A stretch of 64,000 bases of DNA from Notamacropus eugenii (taxonomy: Eukaryota > Chordata > Mammalia > Diprotodontia > Macropodidae), in NCBI RefSeq assembly GCF_028372415.1, contig NC_092872.1, positions 516,212,224-516,276,223 of the forward strand, written 5' to 3'. The notes beneath the pieces were generated by a model that saw only the letters and a program-made list of their open reading frames with translations, did not search any database and was not told where the DNA came from. Within the stretch, counting starts at the first letter, position 1. Each line of letters starts with the position of its first letter. Position numbers and translations under genes: made by a program. This document shows positions 1-12,300 of this stretch, piece by piece.

Positions 1-999
1 GAGAAATCAATACCACATAGTCCCTGACACTATCACTCCCTTCCCTTATATAAGACAAGTCTATCAGATCCAGACCTACAGATATGAGGAGCTGGCAAAC
101 TTCTCTATACCCTGCTCTGCCTCAATTTTGAGGCCGAAGACTGATTATAGCATAGAGCATTATCGCATCACTTCTAGCAGTAACAATCCTTTAATGTTGT
201 AAACTATAGCATCCTGTCCAAAGCACCTTCACAACCATTATCACACATACATGACCATCCTATGTCCATTTAATAGCTGACATTTATATAGCATCTTGAA
301 GCTTGCCAAACATTTTATTTATGTGCTCATTCAAACCCCAGGACAACCTTGCAAGGCAGCTAAGTCTTCTGAATGTTACCTTCAATTTACAGTTGAATAA
401 AGAAAGTGAGTGTCAGAGAGGGTAAGTGACTTGTTTGCCCCTAGTCATGCAGCTAGTATGCTGACCATTGGTGGTTTAGCATGATACCACCCTGCCACCT
501 TCTTTGGGTCTGGAATTTTAAGCATCACAAGAACCCTGTGCAGGTAGGAATCTTCCCTGTTCTACAGATGAGGAAACAGGCCAAGGGAATTGACTTGTTC
601 GATGTCACACCATAAATTAGAGGAAAAATGGCACCTGGGTACCCCAGCTCTCAGTCTGGGTCTCTTTCTTGGATGTCAAACTCCCCTCCCACCTTCAATG
701 ATGATGTGCTCCTGACAAGTTGCTATGAATCTTAGCCATCTTTCTCACTGACATCAATGTTTCAGAGATGTTTAATCTGGATTTCTGGTAGAGCTTCCTT
801 ACTGTAGCATTCTGACTTTGTTTTCCCCATCGATTGGCCTTTTCAGCCTCTGTCAAACATCAATATGAAATAGACACTTAAACACAGAGGAATTCTATTC
901 CCTGCCCACCCTGACTGCGTTTGTGGATTTAGATTTTGGGGGACCCTCAATGGGCATACTATAAAAACAGTTTCACCCTGAAACAAGCAAGATCATGAA
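1..999. other. RIPOR3 intron, 5' edge of window
   Basis: No RIPOR3 exon seen. It holds a CORE-SINE/MIR-like fragment at about 268-470 (GACATTTATATAGCATCTTG..AAGTGACTTG) and a second MIR core at about 535-640 (CTACAGATGAGGAAACAGGC). The rest is unremarkable. Confidence 0.5.
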
Positions 1000-1190
1000 G
1001 TAGTTGTTGTCTTGTCCTTCATTCTTAAAGAGGATCATGACATCAAGGAGGTGATGCCATGATTTGAAAGTGAATTGGATTGTAGTGAGGCAGGGCTGTG
1101 CAAAGTCACCAGCCTCATTTTCTTCTTTGGAGCCATCTGGGTCCAGTGGCCAGATATAGATCAGGACCATTGGAGACAGCCCCCATGAAA
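1000..1190 (+). repeat. RTE-linked marsupial SINE, copy 1
   Basis: Long similarity to the reverse complement of 22618-22828: GAGGATCATGACATCAAGGA, TGAGGCAGGGCTGTGCAAAG and TCTGGGTCCAGTGGC all recur there. This head (GTTGTTGTC.TTCATTCT) is common in marsupial genomes. Confidence 0.75.
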
Positions 1191-1315
1191 TAGTGCTGAA
1201 GAGGAAGAATTCTTGGAGGATCTAGGTCTCTGCTTCCATGTATTCTGAAAATAAGCCCTTGTCTGACAGGGCCCTGGGTAGCATGCTTTATATTGAGAAG
1301 TCTTCTCTCTTACAG

Positions 1316-1339
1316 GCGTTCTACTATGACTTGGATAAG
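1316..1339 (+). CDS. RIPOR3: RIPOR3 coding microexon 1 of window (24 nt, AFYYDLDK)
   Basis: Eight codons, phase 0 at both ends, between a good pyrimidine tract with TTACAG and the donor [14 protein letters not shown] is a conserved RIPOR3 peptide lying just before the [17 protein letters not shown] segment encoded by the next exon. Very short for an exon, but length, phase and homology agree. Confidence 0.85.
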
Positions 1340-1393
1340 GTAAGTAGAGCTGTTTCTTGTGCGAATAAGGAAAGTAGAGTGGGGGGAGAGAAT

Positions 1394-1432
<39 letters not shown>

Positions 1433-2200
1433 AGTGTGAGGAATTAGGATAGAAGCCACAGATTGCTGGCAAAGCACAACTGAAGTTATTTTTTCTTTCC
1501 TCCTTGAAAGCAAACACGTTCTGTGGAAAGGCATATTCGGAAGATGGAATTCCACATCAGCAAGGTGAGGCTGGGCTGTTCCTTGGGGAAATTAAATGAG
1601 TGGGGAGGCAGTCCTAGGTCCTCTCAGATCCGTAGGGATAGCATTGAGTTAAAGGCCAGATCCTGTTGGTTTCCTCAGGGAAGATGGTTGCTTTAACATT
1701 TCCCAGATGATCTGGGCCTGCTCTACCTCCCAAAGCCTGGGACTTTGATGCATGCAGGTGTCTCCTCTCCTTAAAGTAGCTCTTTGGAGTTTACTAGTCA
1801 CGATGTATTCATCATCAGGCTGCTTGCTTTCTTAGAATGAGTTCCTATATAGCATGCTTGTGGAGCAGGGTGGGGATATTTGAAGCTTCTAGGTATCCTG
1901 GTTGCCAGATGCTGTCTGCTTAGTCTTCTAGTCTCAGAGTGGCTTTGTTAGAGACTGGAGGGAGGAACCTCAATGGAGACAGGGTGGTTAGCATGAATTG
2001 CCCAGCAGGGAGAGAGAGCTGCTCTCTGAGACACCAACATGCCTTCCCTGCCTGGGAGTGTTGAAAGAATATGTGGATTCTGGCAAGGACTTGGGGAATG
2101 AACTGGAGACAGGCCCGTTGAAGTCTTTCCACCTTGGCTGTCTCTCTGGGAGTAGTCAAGCCTGCCTTGCTGGAGAACTGGAGAAAGCTCTGATTTCTAG

Positions 2201-2265
<65 letters not shown>

Positions 2266-3291
2266 TGTGTGTATATGTGTGTGTGTGTATGTGGGCTAAG
2301 GCTGGGAGATGGGAGAGAACTTGCCTCAAGCCTCCACCCTTCTGCATGTGGAGAAAGTTTCTTCGCTATTTGAGATCTCTAATGAAAATGTCTTTACTTT
2401 TTAAAATGGTGATCTGGTCTAGAGCCATGTTCTATGTGTTGGGAGAATTCTTATAGTTTCCATGTTCCTGTCTGAAGGTGTGATGTAGGCTCACTTGAGT
2501 TCTAGAGCAAACTTCTTGGCCTGGGTAGATCTTGATAATACGAATAATTCCTTACATTATGTGCTTCATCTTTACTAACTGGTTTCCCATTCAGTATTTT
2601 AGTTGATTCTCTCAAGGCGCAGAGACCTCCATTTGACAGATAAAGAAACTGAGACTTAAGAAAAGTGGTGATACTATAGTCTGGTAGAGAGGATGTCATT
2701 GTTGAAGTCAGAGGCCTAGGTTTGAGTCCCAAGTTGGTACTTTATGATGTGTATTTATTTTGTATATTATTATTATAAAATATTATATATTATTGGACAT
2801 TTCCCTTTTCTGAGTATCAAATTTCTTCCTATAAGATGGGGGAGAGGAGAGAGGAAGACTAATTCGGTTTCCTTCCTTTTCTTTTCTTTTCAAATTCCTT
2901 TCCTCTCCCCCACTTTTTAAATCCTGTGCCTTTCCCCATTTTCCAGAGCTGGTCAGTGGAGTCCAGGCATCTTGACTGCTACACTAAGTACCCTTCTCAC
3001 CAGCAAATACATACCTCTCTCTATGCTGATAGCAAAGATGCCTGTTCCCAGCTTCTGACCTAGACTCTCAAAGATTAGAAACTTGGAGGGGAAAGGGAAG
3101 AGGGAAATCCTGTATATATCTGTCTATCCTTCCAGGTGGAGGAGCTCTATGAAGGTTACTGTATCCAGTGTCGGCTACGAGATGGTGCCTCCAACATGCA
3201 GCAGGCCTTTTCTCTGTCTCCCTTGACAAAGGCTTCCCGGGAGAGCCTGGTGGAGCTGTACCGAAACCTCCAGGAGTGCACTGAGGTAGGG

Positions 3292-3327
<36 letters not shown>

Positions 3328-6300
3328 GCCTACTCTCTTCAGGAGGCCCCTCTTCAAGCTGTTAGGGTTTGTAATAAAAAGGAATCGACTCCTAGTGCCC
3401 AGAAAAATGGACATTGGGAAGTTGATAGGCAAACTGCCCACAGAGTTGTTGTTTCAGTGAGATGAGCTGATTTGAGTTCATATGTCCTTGCAGTGTCAAG
3501 TGAAACTGCCTCCCCTTGCCCAGTCTACCACATATTAATTCCATGACATGAATTCTTTGACATGGGCTACATTTCTGGTTCTAAAACCAAGCCTTGAACA
3601 GTTTGCACCAGTCTGTGGGGAAAGGCCCCTGAGTCATTCAACAAATATTAAGTGCCCTGTGGTAGGCATGGGGGAGGTCGAAGGTAGTGAGGGGATGTCT
3701 TTTTTTTTTTTTCTCTTCATGTGCCCCCAATCCCGGGTAGTGAAAATAATCTCTTCCTACTCCCAGATTTTCATAAAACCGTCCCTCCTTCCCTCCTTCC
3801 CAAAAGAAAAAAGCTTAAAAATATGTTTCGATTTGCATTCAGAGGTTTATCCATTCTCTTCCTAGAGGCAGATAGCATTCTTAATCATGGGTCCTTTGGA
3901 ATTGTCTTGATCAGAGTAGTTGAGTCTTTCATAGTTAATCACCCTGATACTATTGCTGTTAATGTGTACAATGTTCTCCTGGTTCTGCTCACTTCACTTT
4001 GTATCAGTTCATAGAAGTTTTCCCAGGTTTTCCTGAAACCATCCTGCTCAGATCTTATAGCACAATAGTATTACATAATTTCCCTGGTTCTTTCTGTCTC
4101 CCTCATGTTCTACCTTGCCATACCTAATGGTGTTTATATATTATATAATCTTTTTGTATTGTATATATTGTGTGTATGTGTGTGTGTATATCCATATAAA
4201 CATATAGATATAAGCATATATATTGTATAATCTATCATATAATCTTTTCCCCTTTCTTTTCATTAGTTCTAGCAGGGGCAATAAAACCTAGGTTACTCTC
4301 AGCAATCAGAAGTAACCTCTGAGGAGGTAGCGTCTGAGCTGGGCATTGAAGGACAGGAAGGATAACAGTGGATAAGAGAGGAAGGGAAGGAAGTGTAGGG
4401 CATTCTAGGCATAAGGAATCATAGAAGTCAAGGTATACGGGATAGGGAAATACTAGGTATGCTGGGGACGTAACAAGTAGTCCATGAGGTCCTTTGTGTA
4501 GAAACTTATTTCGTGTTAAATTTCTACTGACAGATCTCTGTAGAGGCAACTGGTAGCACAATGGATAGTACATTGGGCCTGGAATGAGGAAGATCCAAGT
4601 TCAAATCCAGCCTTAGGCATTTTCTAGCTGTGTGACTCTGGGCAAGTCATTTGACCTCTGGCAGAGTTTCTTCAACTGTAAAATAAAAATGATTGCATCC
4701 ACCTCCCAGGATTGTTGGGAGGACCAAATGACATGATACTTGTAAAGTGCTTAGCCCAGTGCCTGACCCATAGTAGGCACCATATAAATGCTTATTCCAT
4801 TCTCTTCCTTTCCTTCAGTGTTCTTAGGGTGTTTTTCTCCACATAACTTGCTACTTCTGGGCATGCCTGTGAGCAAACAGAAGAAATTTTTTTTAAGAAT
4901 GGAAAAAAAATGCATTTCACTTCTTAGAATTCAGCCCTGCCTAGTGTCTTCATGGTTCTGGACTTAACCAGGATACTGGAGGCAGTGGTGGATGCCTGTA
5001 ATATTTCTGGTGTGATGATGTCCTAGGAAACTCCAATCATTTCCCAGCTGGGTGTTGGGGTGGAGTAGGGAAGAGTGTGCTGTTTCTAAGCTTTAGGGGT
5101 TGATGGTAAAGGGAGAGAGACTGGGCAGTCTGATGACTTGGTGCCTTTTGGGGCTTTGCAGGACATGTGCTTGATTGAAGGGGCCCTGGAAGTGCACCTG
5201 GGGGAATTTCACGTCAAGATGAAAGGTAATGAGGTGTTGTCCTTCAGGATATAGGATTAAGGGAGAAGCTTACATTTCCCACCCCACCTCGAGATGTTCT
5301 TAATTGGCTATACTGAGTCTGGCTCACCAGAGGGTAGTTGGGTGACCAGGAGGGGAAACTTCTTGGATGGGGAGGTGGGGTATAATGGTCTGAGTGCCTG
5401 GAAACCACCCATAAGTCCTGTCTTGGGAATTCTGTTAGTTTGCCTTGATGGGAATTTGCCTACCATCTACTCCAGATGAGCAAGTGCCTGGGTTCCAGGT
5501 TCCACAAAGGAGCCAGTGTAGCACAGTGGAGAGTCCATACCAGACCTGGGACCTTTCAGCAAGTCACTCATTTCCTTCTCTCTTGGGTTTCCTGTCTTTA
5601 CCTTCTAGCTTTGTTTTGGTGTCTATGGAAGCTTTGCCTGGGATTAATTGGGAGGAGAGGCTGTTTTTTTTTTCCTTTTTTGACTGTGATTTTCACTGGG
5701 AGTCCTGTGGGTTGGATTCCTTTGACCTCAACCTTCCACTCTACTCCATAAGACTGGGTTGAAAAACATGAGCTGTTTTTTGATGTCCTTGTTTATAATA
5801 GTACATAGGGGCAAGTTCTTAAAATTGGCTGTTCCCCTGTTGCCTGGGACTGTTTTGCTGGCCGTTTCTCAGTTTTCCCTCTTTTGCTCCCTTTTTATAG
5901 ATGAGGGAACTGAGGCCGAGGGACGGGTGACTTACCTGAAGTTTTATTGCCTTTTAGTGACTAGAAGGGGTGGTAGAATACCCACTTGAGGAAGGGGGCT
6001 AACGCGTGAATGTCTGTCTTGCAGGTCTGGTGGGGTATGCACGACTATGTCCAGGAGATCAATATGAGGTAGGTAGAGGACCAAGTAAGTAACCTGTTTG
6101 CTTAGGTGACTAACACAAAGAATATTCTCCTCCACCTAAGGAGTCATTTGATCACATGGATGTTTTCTGAGTTGTTCATGTAAGTCCAGATACTCAGCTC
6201 TAGAAGAGAGCAGCTTGTTACAAGAATGGGGAAAGACTAACCCCACACCTCTGGGGTTTACTTTTAGACCTCAGCAGACACTGGTAGAAATGCTGGTGGG

Positions 6301-9300
6301 GGAGGTAAAAGGGACCTCAGAGGCCATCTAGTCTAACTGATGCCTGAGCAGGAATTCCATTAATGATGCTCTCAGTAGTTGGTCATCCAGCCAGCATGTA
6401 AAGACCTAAAGCAACAGGAAACTGACAACCTCCTGAAGCAGCTGATTTTGCTTTGGAATTGTTTTAATTGTTACCTTCTCCTTGTCAATCTGAACTCTGC
6501 CTCTACAACTTCTACTCACCATTTCCAGTTCTGACTTCTGGGGAAGTCCATATGACTGCCCTTCAAGTACTTGAGGATGGTTATGTTCCCTCAAGTCTCC
6601 TTTTATTTTCCAGTCTTAATTGTGCCTAGCTTTAGATGACATGGGTTTTCATCTCTCCCATGTCATTCCTAAGAAATGGTGCCTGAAACTTTTCAGTATA
6701 CTTGATGCTATATTCCCTCTGTCCTGGGCAGTCATTAAAATTTTTTTTTCTCAATGAATAGTTTCTTTCTCATTCTTTCTAATTGAGAAGACCAAAGGAA
6801 AAACAAAACTCTGTAACAAATATACAGTGGCAAACAAAACAAATTTACCCATTGGCCGTATATGAAAATACATGTCTCTTTCTTCTCCTTGAGTCCATCA
6901 CTTCTAGGCTGGAAGTTGGTCCTCTGAAATCATGACTAATCTTTGCATTACACAAATTTCTTAAGGCTTTAAAAGTTGTTTGTGTTCACAGTGTTGCTGT
7001 TATATACACTGTTCTTCTGGTTTTATGTCAGTTCTGGGAGGTTATTTCTAGCTTGGAGCCCTTTAACCACTTCTAAGAACACATCAGAAAAGGTGCTGAC
7101 ATGGCTCTCTTTCTCTCTCTGTTCCTCTGACTCTCAGGTATTTATCCGCCTGGGTCGCCAGAGGTGGAAACTTAAGGGCAAGATTGAGACTGATGACAGC
7201 CAGACTTGGGATGAGGAAGAGAAGGTGTTCATCCCCACCCTCCATGAGCACTTTGAAATCAAGGTAAGACTGGGAGGGAGAAAGAAGGAGGGTCCCTGCA
7301 GCTGGTGAGCCATCTGGTTGTCTGCCTTATGAATTTGAAGATGAGGTCTCCATTTCCCAGCATCTTTGCTTCTCTTTTTTCTTATGGTTCCCATACCTAT
7401 CTGGCAGGAGAGCCCTTGACCATTAGTACGGCACAAACAACCAAAGAGGCAACTTCCAGAGCTTTTGTGGATTGTAGTCTTTGGAAAGAATGGGAATGAA
7501 TACATCTACTCAGCTGCTAGCATGGCCCAACTGCTGTCACTGTTCCTTTCTGTGTTATAATGCCTGTTTCAGACATTCAGTAGCTCTTGTATGGCCCTGT
7601 GTGAATCACTTAATCTCTCTGGGTTATCAGTTTTCTCATCTGTGAAATGAGAGGGTTTGACTCCAGAACCTCTTCTAGGCTGCTTTTTCTGATTTCAGTC
7701 TTTTTCTTCTCTAATTTCCTTTACAACTTCATGACAAGCAGTTTTCCCTTTGTACTGCTCTGGTCATGTTATTTCAACTGGGGGGAAAAAAACTTCTGTG
7801 GCCTAATAATAATAATAAATTGCATTTACACAGTATTTGAATCTTGTCAAAACACTTTCCTTACAACTCCATTAATTGCCCCAAACTGGCATAAATTCCC
7901 AATTTTGACCTTCTCCTGATTTGGCTTTAACCTTACTTTTCTTATACTATTTGCTTTTGTAGGTTCTACGTGCTACTCTGTTCCTGTTTGCTTTGGAAAT
8001 CTTTCTTTCAGGGCCTACATTGGATGTCACCTCCTCCAGAAAGCCTTCCTTCATATCTTTCCTTCTCAACAAGTTGAAATTCTCTCTTTTATTTTCCTTT
8101 GGATCTCTCCTTTGCACCTCCCACATTCTCCCTTGTATTGGACCTATTTAGGTACATTCTTTCTCTGTCCTTCCCTCCCCCTTCCTCCCATTTATTAGCT
8201 GTAGATGCTTTAAGAACATTGTTTGAATATTTTTAAACTTTTACTAATGTTTTGTACATAAATTGATGCTTAATAGTGTAGCAAGGAAGCCATGGGAGTG
8301 AAAGACTCTTGGATTTGGCAGCATGTGGGTGGGAGTGGGATCCCTAAGGGCTGGATCCAGGTCACCCTTCCTTCTGTCTCACATGTGGGTTCTTGATCTG
8401 CTCAGCCCCAGCTGTTTCTGGGAGCATACCAAGGGACTAGGGCTGGTGGATATCCCCTACAGGTTATGGAGCTCCGAGGCCTTTCTACACTGCTAGTTGG
8501 TACTGTGACCTGTGAACTTGAGGACTTCTTCACCACTCGGCCCCAGACTATTGTTGTGGACATCACAGAACTGGGGACCATTAAGTTACAGCTGGAAGTT
8601 ACCTGGAAGTGAGTATAATTTCTCCCACCCCGTGCCCCATCATCCCCACCAAAGAGTCCTTGAAATTCTCCTTGGCCCCCGAGCAGGAACCTGAAGACCT
8701 CTGTCTGTCCACAGAATGGACTCCTTGAACTAACATCTTCCTGCGTGACCTTCCTTGGACCCCAAGGTACCAGCCTCAGAAGGATTCTGAAAGCTTTCAG
8801 CCCTGTGTCTCTGGGGTTTGGTGGCTCCCCCCTGTGGCCCTGCCGCTCATAGCAGCACTACCTGCCTTTTACTCTGGGGAGAGACAACTTCTGATGTGAA
8901 TGGCTCTGTTGATGGGGATGGGTGAGTGGGTGGCACACACTCTTCCTCCTCCAGCTTCCAGCCTGCTCTGCTTTGGGCGGAAGAGCATGGGATTCCAGCC
9001 TTGGCCAATTAGCCCCAACCTCATCTGCTGCATTCGAAAGACTATGGGATGGTTCCACTCTGGGCAGGGTCAAGAACTTTCAGGAGTGGGATACAAAGGA
9101 TGGAATGAAAGAATAAAAAGTCTCTTATTCTCCTTCCCCTCTTGCCCCCAGAGTTGTAGCTATTTAATCACAACTGATGACAAGGCAAAGGTCAGGCTAG
9201 ACCTGAGCCAATATACTTTAAAAATAACACAAAAGACATTCTGGTGTCCTTTTTTTTTTTTTTCCTGCCTCTTTTTGGTAATTTGCTGCTCAATTCTTTT

Positions 9301-12300
9301 CCTTCTGGAGGGAGAGAAGATTTTTGTCCTAAGTGAAGCTAGCCCTCCTGTATCTAGCCAGGCCTGACTCAATCCCCCTACGCAGAGATGTTTGCCTAAT
9401 GTACCTACTACAGGTTGGTGAAGAAAGTGCATTCTGTGTCTCAGCCTGGACATAGTTATAGGGTCTAAGAGCAGGAAAGGAATCATAGTGCTTTTAGCCT
9501 CTGTTTTAGAGGCCTTTGGCTAGATGGAGAAGTCCCAGGAAGGAGAGGCATAGCATAGGGAAAAATCTGGAAGTCGAGTAGACTGTAAGGTCAGGTGGAG
9601 TCAAGGGTGAAAGAGCACCCAACACAAATGTGATTGTATTCTTACATCCAGGAGAGTCCCATTGTACTTTACTAATTTTCATTTTGGGGTACCACATTTT
9701 AGAAGAGTCATTGATAAACTGGAGCTTATCCTGGGAAAGGCGCCCAGGACAGTGAAGAGGCCAGGCCCTGTCAAGTTTTTGTGTATGGGTGTACTTCAGC
9801 CAGAGTTATAAGGAGTAGTTGATCTCCAGATACTTGAAAGGCAGGTGCTTGCTAGAACCAAGGGGTGAAAATCACAGGTTTGGTTTTGTTTTGTTTTTTG
9901 GCTTGATGGAAGAAGAAAACTCTTAAAATTCTAGGTCTGCTTTGGGGAGGTAGTGGTTCTCCATCAATGTAGCTCTTTAGGCAGAGGGTAGATGACCAAT
10001 ATGGTTGCTACATAAAAGATTCCTGTTTGCGAATAGGTTGGACTAGATGCCCACCGTCTGCAATCATTTTAATCTAATCCTGTCATTTTGCAGATGAGGA
10101 TACTGAAGTGTGGAGAAAGTAGTACTGGCCTAAGGTCACATAAATAGCAGATTGGCTATCATCCTCTTGCCTGTTCCCTTCCCAAGATCTTATGCTAATA
10201 TCTCCTATTTACATAAGACCTAATGTTTTTTGAGGCTTTTGCTTGTGGATGGAGTGTTGGACTTTGAGTTGCAATGACTTGAATTCAAATCCTGTCTCAA
10301 ACACAAGGGCAAGTCTCTTAATTAGAAGGACAGGAATTTAAGATCTTTCAGGACTAAGCAAATTTTGGGGTCAGTCAATAAATCTGATCCTTGTAGTGTT
10401 AACCTCTTTCAGCTTCAGTTTCCCCATCTGTAAAATGGGGACAGTAATAGCAGTTCATAGGGTTGTTGTCAGGATCAAATAATATCTAATGTGCCTTGCA
10501 AACCTTAGAGTCATGGTAAAAAGGTTTTTGCTCTGGGCCAAGAGAAAGGTTGAGAATAACAGGATTTGGAGTTGATTAAGGTCTTACAGATAATTTAGTT
10601 ATACGTGGCAAGGTGCTAAGGAAGGAGCTTGGGAAGAGCAGAGCTCCAATCTGGTCTCAGACACTGACTAGTTGTATGATCCTGGGCAAGTCAATCTGTC
10701 TACCTCGGTTTCCTCATCTGTAAAATGGAGATGATCACACCTCCCTCTCATGGTGGTTGTAAGGATCTAATGAGATGTTTGAAAAGCACTTTGCAAACCT
10801 TGAAGTACTATACAAATGCTAGTTATTTAGTTTGACCCTTTCATCTCACAGATGAGGGAGCTGGGGCTGAGAAAAGTTAAAAGATTTGTCTAAAATCTTG
10901 GGTTAATACACAGTTCTAATTCAAGTGGTGTTCATTGGATCCAAGGTCCATTTGTTTTGGCCAAGAGATTTAATAAAACCTTGAAAGCATCTGGGCAGGA
11001 TATGAGATGGAGAGCCATCCTGGGCTTTGAAGTTCACATGGGACAGCAGCAGGAGGGGTGGATTGAGGGGAGCATCATCCCTGTCCTCAGCCTGCTTTCT
11101 TGAGTGTGGCTGTGGCCTTAGTCTCGCCCCCTCCTGTAGCAGCAGCCCCTGCTATGGTGATTCAGGAACATGGACATCACCCTAGGGCCTATCATGGCAT
11201 GTCCAGGAGTGGCCACACCTGGCATTTACTCTCCTGAGCAGCAGCTAATTCTTTACAGTATTTGTTCCTTTTTTAAGGGGAAAAAGGACTGGAAACCATT
11301 CCCTGCTCTCCCCCATGAGGGAGCTCTTTTCTTCTAACACCTGCCTGCTTTCTAAATAGGTGGCAAAATGGAGAGAGAGCTTTGGGCCCGGGTGTCTGGA
11401 AGACCTGAATTCAAATCCACCTTCAGACACATATTAGCTGTATGGCCTCGGGCAAGTTGATTAACCTCTGTTTGCCTTGATCCACTGGAGAAGGAAATGG
11501 CAAACCCCTCCAGGGTCTTTGCCAAGAAAAGCCCATGATTTAGGGTCCATGTGTACATGACGAAATAGCAGCAACAGTGTAGCTTTGACCTTAATTGAAA
11601 GTCAACACACAATTGGAGTCTATTTCATATAACACGTTTCATATATTCATATATCATGTATGAAATTTCATATATAATATATACTGACTCCAGTCAAACA
11701 TACACTTACATACTGTGTGTGAGGAAGGTAGCAATATAAAATAGCAGGATAATAAAAGTATATGCTACATCTATGATTGGAGCAAATCACTCCAAAAGAT
11801 GTCGGTGTGTATGTGTATGTATAAATACATAGATGTGCATGTGAGTGTAGCCCTTAACTTTTTTGGGGGGTAAAGTTACTAGATAACAGCACAGAAGTAA
11901 AAAATAAGAATGAGAATGTTTATACATTGAGCCTATAGGAAATAGGGACTTAGGTTCCTGCAACCCCCCAAAAACTAATCATTTGCTAGAGACTGCTAAA
12001 AAAATGTACTTTTTCTACATGTAACTCCTTATAACAAAATATTGATTCTGATAATATGTACTTTTCCTAGCACAGTAACCAAGAAATAACCATAAACTGC
12101 AGGGGAGGGGCAAGGGCTGCTTGTCGGAAGAACTGCCCAGCCCGGCCTTCCACCAGCAGGACACCTGCCAGGGAGGTGGATACTTACGAGACTGCTGATC
12201 ACCACCTTAGCTGTGTAGCTGCTCTTCCAATTCATTTATTTATTTATTTTTAGTTCTCTCATCGTGCACACTTGACAGGTTATTTTAGCATTATCTGGAG

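Noticed and set aside
1..1315. Earlier RIPOR3 exon
   Set aside because: I searched by eye for the residues expected before AFYYDLDK and found no in-frame match with splice sites.
1161..2456. Open frames across the (TG)n runs (1161-1555, 1998-2456)
   Set aside because: Poly Cys-Val or His-Thr products of microsatellites; no homology.
4545..4640. tRNA gene (A- and B-box-like sequence)
   Set aside because: No cloverleaf pairing seen; it is the head of a CORE-SINE. The same holds for other SINE heads.
8900..9367. 155-residue frame
   Set aside because: No recognisable domain; crosses a T run; outside any splice-consistent exon. Only the untranslated alternative-end idea is kept.
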